The position numbers and the translations under genes are program-made. From Pleurotus djamor (lineage: Eukaryota; Basidiomycota; Agaricomycetes; Agaricales; Pleurotaceae), in the NCBI GenBank assembly GCA_029747585.1, contig JAPEVF010000486.1, positions 1-34,667 on the forward strand: DNA of 34,667 nt, in the 5' to 3' direction. This document shows, in pieces, positions 29,746 through 34,667 of this stretch; positions within the stretch are counted from its first letter, which is position 1, and each line of letters starts with the position of its first letter. Below the pieces are notes generated by a model. That model was not told the origin of the DNA, ran no database searches, and was given only the letters and a program-made list of their open reading frames with translations.

Positions 29746-32022
29746 ATGTCTCGTGGGCCGAAAACTAGCCAACCCCAAGCCCAATCGGGTAAACGCAGCG
29801 GAGGAAAGAAGTGGACGACCCCCGAAGAGCGAGTGTGGCTGGAGAAACGCCTCAAGGTCTACCTTAGCATCAGGAAAGCCGCGAATCCGAAGGACCCAGA
29901 AGGACTCAAGCGAGACTTTGCCGATTTCTGGAATGAAACTCAGAAAGAGTTCATCCATGCGTTCCGAGTTGGTGTCACTCTTGATATGGATGCCCTGGAC
30001 CTGTTGAACCGCGTAAGTGACCTGTACGTTTGAATGAGGAGCTCGGAACTTACCTGTGACTCACCAGAGGCTGAAACAATGGTTTCCGAACAATAAGAAA
30101 TCCAAAGAAGGTGTTTGCTTGATCAATTTCTCAAAGGGCAAGAAGAGGAGACTTGCGTCTCGACATGCGTACAGCGCCTTGTACTACAAGACGAAGATAT
30201 CTCCAGTTGTCAAGGCTCGGTGGTTGAAGGAAAAGACGTACGACAAGAACAAGGGTGCTCCGTTGTGGCTGAAGAATCAGGTCACAAATGGGATGTGGGC
30301 AAAGGAAACAAAGAAGGTTAAGGACGAGGTCAAAGCGTACGTCAAGGAGGAGTATAAGCGGCAGATGGCCGAGGAGGAGGACGATGTTGGCGACGATGAA
30401 GACGATGAGGAGGAAGATGCCGAGGAGCGCGCTAGACGGAAGCTTGCTAGGCGCCGTCAAAGGTCTGACTTCGTCTCGTTTTTGACATCCCACTCTAACG
30501 CCACTATGTTCCCCAGCAACATCAACGCCCTCAACGACACTCTCGTCACGGTCCTTCAGCAGCTGCACGAGGAGACTGGTCTATATGGTTTTTTTGCTCT
30601 GGTTGGTCCGGAGCCGAAAGAANGGGGGGAATCTGTCCGTGTTCATGTGAGCCTTTTTCTTTTCTTGTGGGATGACTCTTTCTGACACGTATCCCAGCTC
30701 CGACTATGGATCTCATAGCTACAACAAGCAGAAGACGGTCTTCTCAGAGCATTCAGAACTCGTCGATCAGATTCAGACGTCGCTATTGGAATTCGGGGAA
30801 AAGGCATTTCGTGCGTTTCGACCTGATTTCTTTGAGTTTCAGTTGGGCTAACGAAGGAATAGCTTCGCTCGTGCGTGCAGAGGCTAGCCTACCAGATACG
30901 GACCATAAACGAAACTACAAACTTCCTGGCGCAAGCACTCGATCCAAGACCAAGAACACGATCCCTTCCACTTCCACCTCCACTCCTCCTCCCATCCGCG
31001 CGGCTCCTAGCCCGCCGTCCACACTAAACCCGAAGATACTCAAGCGGGTGTCTACACAGAAACAACCCGCACGTCCTTCCCCTTCGGATGATGCCGGCAC
31101 CACCCGCAGTCCCGAAAACGATGATACCACCGCTGACCCCAACTCGAGCGACATCGAGGTCGACGTCGACATGACCGAAGCCAACTCAAGCGACGACGAG
31201 GTCGACATGACCAACCCTGCCTCGAGCGACAATGAATATGACAATAACGACGACCCCAAATCGAGCGACAACGAATGTGATGATACCAGTCGCGATAGCC
31301 AGACTCCGATGGTTGTGGTGGACGAGGAGGAGGAGGAAGAGTTTAATGCCAAGGATGTTGAGGCAGAGCTCGCATCCGTGGTCTCGATGTTGCAGCCTGA
31401 CTCGTGGATCACCCCCTGCGTAGCCTACCTCCAATCTTTTGGCGGACACCCCCTTTGGAACTCCCTCATCCTCGCATTCATCAAGTTTGAAGACCATCTA
31501 TGTGAGCACTCAGGCATTGTAAGTCGTTTCGCCCCACCTTGGTGAACCAAAACTCATTTCCTTATACAGTATCCTAAGCAACATCGCCCATTCGAGCTCT
31601 CAAAGTGGATCCAGAGCGGCCGAAAGACCAATAAGCGAAAGCCCATCGATGCCGGCGCCCTTCGAAGTCTTCGTTGCGAACTCTACACGTGGTGGTTCTC
31701 AATGCAGCCTTCGTCGCGGAACGTTGGAAAGCTTCCCCCTTACCCGCTCACTTGCCTCAACTTGGAACGCCCAGGTGAAGTTCCTCAGGCTGAATGGCAA
31801 ACTCTCATGCAGGGCTCACAGAACACCATGTATGGTGTTCTCGCATGCCTCGCTTGGTGGATGGAGGCTGTGCAGGGCAAGAAGGATGTGCTCGAAAGGG
31901 TTGATTTCGACAGCTTGATCAAAGATGTCCTCTGGGTAATTACTGAACTCTTATTCACACCTCTTCCACCTCTTCCTACTCCAACCCCTGCACGATCCAA
32001 GAAGCCTCGCTCTCGTAGCTAA
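29746..32022 (+). CDS. Unknown nuclear-type protein with acidic/Ser tracts
   Basis: Model: exons 29746-30012, 30068-30646, 30698-30810, 30863-31518 and 31570-32022; about 688 residues once N 30623 is treated as no base. Without that the second junction is out of frame; with it the sequence reads EGGNLSVF then SDYGSHSYNKQK. The N-terminus is basic (KRSGGKKWTTPEERVWLEKR) with RLKQWFPNNKK, like a DNA-binding or chromatin-type helical region, and RLASRHAYSALYYKTKISPV, VKARWLKEKTYDK. It then has a long acidic helix (AEEEDDVGDDEDDEEEDAEE) followed by RRKLARRRQR. The middle is disordered with four SSDxE repeats (31140-31290). The C-terminal domain has LYTWWFSMQPSSR, VLACLAWWMEAVQ and LIKDVLWVITELL, a Trp-rich pattern that I associate with multicopy mushroom proteins. 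No enzyme motif; it may be element-borne (inference). Confidence 0.65.
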
Positions 32023-32207
32023 TGCCCATAGCACTCTCCCCCGCCTCTATCCATGTCCCTTGCTTACATCCCTCCTGCCTTAGAAATAGACAGTCTGATA
32101 CCCATAGACACTACAATAGCTTGGAAGAATATAATAGTTGATTGCTTTTATCTGGATCCTGAGAAGATGTGGAGGGAGTTGTTGATGTTAGGTGGGACGC
32201 TTTCGAC

Positions 32208-32240
32208 GGGCGCTCGATTTAAGCGCCCGATCGAGCGCCC
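32208..32240. repeat. 11-bp perfect inverted repeat after the gene
   Basis: GGGCGCTCGAT (32208-32218) and ATCGAGCGCCC (32230-32240) pair perfectly around 11 nt, and GCGCCCGA occurs twice within it. It stands out as a GC-rich hairpin in AT-rich surroundings, 186 bp after the stop codon at 32022. It could be an RNA 3'-end structure or a protein-binding palindrome. Confidence 0.55.
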
Positions 32241-32404
32241 GAATGCGAAGTCTTTTCTAAGTCCAAGTCCAGGCTTGAGTGTAGGTACTTGAGTGCTATC
32301 TTTTGTGGTTAAATGCTTGCTTGACTGCTGGTGTAATTTGGTGGAGTCTGACATCTCCTACAGTGAATAAGGAAGCAAGTGGATAGTGAAGAGTCTGAAT
32401 TCAT

Positions 32405-33023
32405 AGAAGTAGTCTACTGATGGGTGTATATTAACAGTGCATACTCTCTTGATGGGTCTACGTTAACAGCGAGTACTCTTCCAATGGGTCCCTGTTAACA
32501 GTGAGTACTCTCTTTGTGGGTCTACGTTAACAGCGGATACTCTCTTGATGTGTCTACGTTAACAGAAGTAGTCTACTGATGGGTCCCTGTTAACAGCCCT
32601 AAGCCGTTATTGGGTCTACGTTAACAGTGAGTACTATTTTGCTGGGTCCCTGTTAACAGACCTAAATTGTTATTGGGTGTACGTTAACAGACCTAAATTG
32701 TTAGTGGGTCTACGTTAACAGCGGGTACTATTCTGATGGGTGTACGTTAACAGCCCTAAGCCATTATTGGGTCTACGTTAACAGTGGGTACTCTCCTGAT
32801 GCGTCTACGTTAACAGCCCTAGTCTATTCATGGATCCCTGTTAACAGCCATGCTCCCTTGTTGGGTCTCTGTTCACTACATTCACATCCTTGTTGGGTTT
32901 TGTTAACAGAATCTTGTTGGAGGTCCGTTAACAGACCAGAAGGCTTGTTGGACTTCAGTTCATAATCCTTGCTGGGCCCAATTAACTACATTTTGCAACA
33001 ACTGTTGTATTCTGTTAACTCAA
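32405..33023. repeat. Array of GTTAACAG repeats, units of roughly 35 bp
   Basis: About 17 units contain GTTAACAG in two main forms, tgggtctacgttaacag and tgggtccctgttaacag; the second makes the perfect palindrome CTGTTAACAG. Unit length varies (about 30-37 bp), and larger blocks repeat too: agtagtctactgatgggt at 32410 and 32570, and cagacctaaattgtta twice. Copies decay towards 33023. No coding is supported. The array ends about 130 bp before the ATG at 33154. Confidence 0.8.
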
Positions 33024-33153
33024 GTAGCAGGGATTACTGAGCTTTGAACGTCGTCCTTGTTAGGGAGCTCGTCAGCCATCCTAATATCAACTTGTAGTTC
33101 CGTCTCAACTCATTGCTTGGTGAAAGTAGGAATATATTCTTGCCCTCGTAGGT

Positions 33154-34667
33154 ATGAACCATGCCCAGGGTTCCTATCTCAAGGTCGGACCTGTGACGAA
33201 CGCACTTTCAAAGGGAATGCACCTCATGCACACGCCTGATACCGACATACACACTCTCCTCACCTCTCTCACAACACGAACTGAACGTTCAATGATAGCA
33301 CCTCTGCAGCATGCCGTACCGTGGTGGATTGATCAGGAAGTTGCTCTCAATGCAATAGGGGATATTGATTCCCCCTCGTCACCGCATCGGTTGAGCGGTC
33401 AGACTGCTTCCTTCTGCGTGGCTGTCTGGCTTCACGTTGGCACTTCTCCACTGAGGCCCCCGGATTTGCGAAAACCTCTTTGGGAAACCCAAGACATGAT
33501 GCGAATGATCGCAGGATCTAGATTGATCGATGGTCAATTGGGGGTTGGGTTGGATACGTATCCTCTTGGTTGTCAGCGGTGCGACATGATGAGATTAACA
33601 TTATTCGAACTGGCTGCAGAAAGTCTTATTATTGAGCATCAGGTGGAAAGCTCGGCAGAAGCCCTTGCCCGATCCGCCGATGGATACTACCGACTAGTCA
33701 AATGGCTTCAGCAAGACCGTCCCAGTGAAGACAATATTAGCCATGAAATTGACGTCGATACCCTCCCCGAGCCCATTAAAGCCGTCCTGCGTCGGCGACC
33801 AACGGACAATGCCTTTGATACCCACCCTCTCTCTGACCTTATGAATGAGATAGCGCGTGTCAATCTCGCGTCTTCTATGCCTATTGAACAAGCAATATCC
33901 ACCTCACTCGTGCCCGCCCTTCAGGATGTGATAGCCTGCCTTGCCAATCGCAGGGACGACGAGTTCTCATGGTCGAAACAGAGAGCCCAAATCTACGACA
34001 GTGCGAGCGATAATCCATCCCAAACATCAGGTGACGAGGTGTTCTCAAGTGCATCCACAGAAGCTGGTCAACACGCACCTGCACCGCTAGGTCATGGCCT
34101 GAGTCGATTTCAGTGGCCCTCTCGTGGTCTGCTTAGCGCTTCCCTTTACCCCTTGGTAAACAAACCACACCCCATTTACGCGTCTTCAAGTTCAGAGAAC
34201 GAGGAATCCCCTGTGCTCGCCGAGCGAGCCGTCTCGCAGGATGGGTGTAAGTTTCTCAGTCCCTCCTTCCATACCAGGTTTAACATGTTGGCTGACACTG
34301 ACTACGTGATAAAGCTTGCCAACACCCCCTCTACGAAGCATCGTCTTCAGAGAACGAGGAATCGCTTGCGCTCGCGAACCGAGCAACCTCACTGAACCAG
34401 CGTAAGCTTCTCCACCCATCATCCCATACTCTGATTCCGATTACTGTCTACGTAAAACAGTGAATGAACACCCACTGTACGAATCATCGACCTCAGAGAA
34501 CGAGGAATCCCCTGCGCTCGCGAACCGAGCCGTCTCTCTTGATCCAAGTCAGTTTCCCAGTCCCTCCGTCTATATCTGCACTATGATGCTGGCTGATATA
34601 TGCCGCGNTAATAAAAGCAACTGATTATGCGCTCTACGCATCGTCGACTTCAGAGAGCGAGGAATCC
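33154..34667 (+). CDS. Unknown protein with tandemly duplicated exons (runs off the window)
   Basis: Exons 33154-34246, 34315-34401, 34461-34547 and 34618 to the window end, all joined in phase 1. A TAG-type acceptor (ccctcgtag) just before the ATG suggests an intron in the leader. The first exon encodes a helical, soluble-looking region without a recognised domain (PLQHAVPWWIDQEVALNAIG, RCDMMRLTLFELAAESLIIE, LMNEIARVNLASSM), then a Ser-rich linker. From about 34160 come 29-residue repeats, each an exon of its own: NKPHPIYASSSSENEESPVL, CQHPLYEASSSENEESLALA, NEHPLYESSTSENEESPALA, TDYALYASSTSESEES. The repeats are acidic and Ser-rich, a good substrate for casein-kinase-2-type phosphorylation (inference). 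The gene continues beyond the window, so repeat number and C-terminus are unknown. Confidence 0.6.
34160..34667 (+). repeat. Tandem exon-plus-intron duplications
   Basis: Exon-length units of 87 nt at 34160-34246 (end of the first exon), 34315-34401 and 34461-34547, and a cut one from 34618. They are separated by introns of 68, 59 and 70 nt. The first and third introns are clearly related (gtaagtttctcagtccctcc against gtcagtttcccagtccctcc), so introns were copied along with exons. All boundaries are phase 1, so repeats can be added or lost without breaking the frame. Confidence 0.8.

Overview
The window looks like nuclear DNA of a filamentous basidiomycete, most likely an Agaricomycete. Almost every protein gene is cut by short introns (about 47-80 nt, GT...AG, often phase 1). 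The recognisable genes are of types expanded in mushrooms: BTB/POZ proteins, a seven-helix-like membrane protein, a short-chain dehydrogenase and a GH13 amylase. Species cannot be named from the sequence. I assigned exons by hand, by joining frames at splice sites and comparing paralogues inside the window. Isolated N characters (1599, 6987, 9079, 18959, 23584, 24832, 30623, 34607/34608) mostly sit in homopolymers, and several coincide with broken reading frames, so some apparent damage is probably sequencing or assembly error.

Layout. 1-2470: the tail of an unidentified gene, a BTB/POZ gene with five CTCGAG sites upstream, and a tRNA-Thr(CGT) on the minus strand. 2470-12014: a head-to-tail tandem array of three paralogous genes (A, B, C) of a family I do not recognise. 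All three share four exons, a 490-nt second exon and a conserved C-terminal His/Gly motif; C has lost the AG of one splice acceptor. 12015-15820: a short-chain dehydrogenase/reductase and a membrane-protein gene that may be decaying. 15821-18004: mostly empty, with a 150-bp foldback MITE. 18005-19258: a second BTB/POZ gene on the minus strand. 19840-21904: an 11-exon secreted GH13 alpha-amylase. 22543-23766: a Ser/Pro-rich, largely disordered protein.

24000-34667 differs from the rest. Three genes of unknown function (starting at 25987, 29746 and 33154) are each preceded within about 50-200 bp by their own array of short repeats, and each array has a different motif. These include TATAGTTACTATA, CTGACTGTGGGAA in a large inverted-repeat element, a 32-bp repeat with core CTGGTCAGTAGACCAG, TGGGCATGCCCA in a 33-bp minisatellite, and CTGTTAACAG in roughly 35-bp units. 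Most of the cores are palindromic. The last gene runs off the window through a series of tandemly duplicated exons. I read this region as mobile-element-like or fast-evolving accessory DNA; the function of the genes and arrays is unknown.

The two parts most worth pursuing are the orphan tandem family (3321-12014) and the gene-by-gene palindrome arrays with the exon-duplicating gene (24000-34667).
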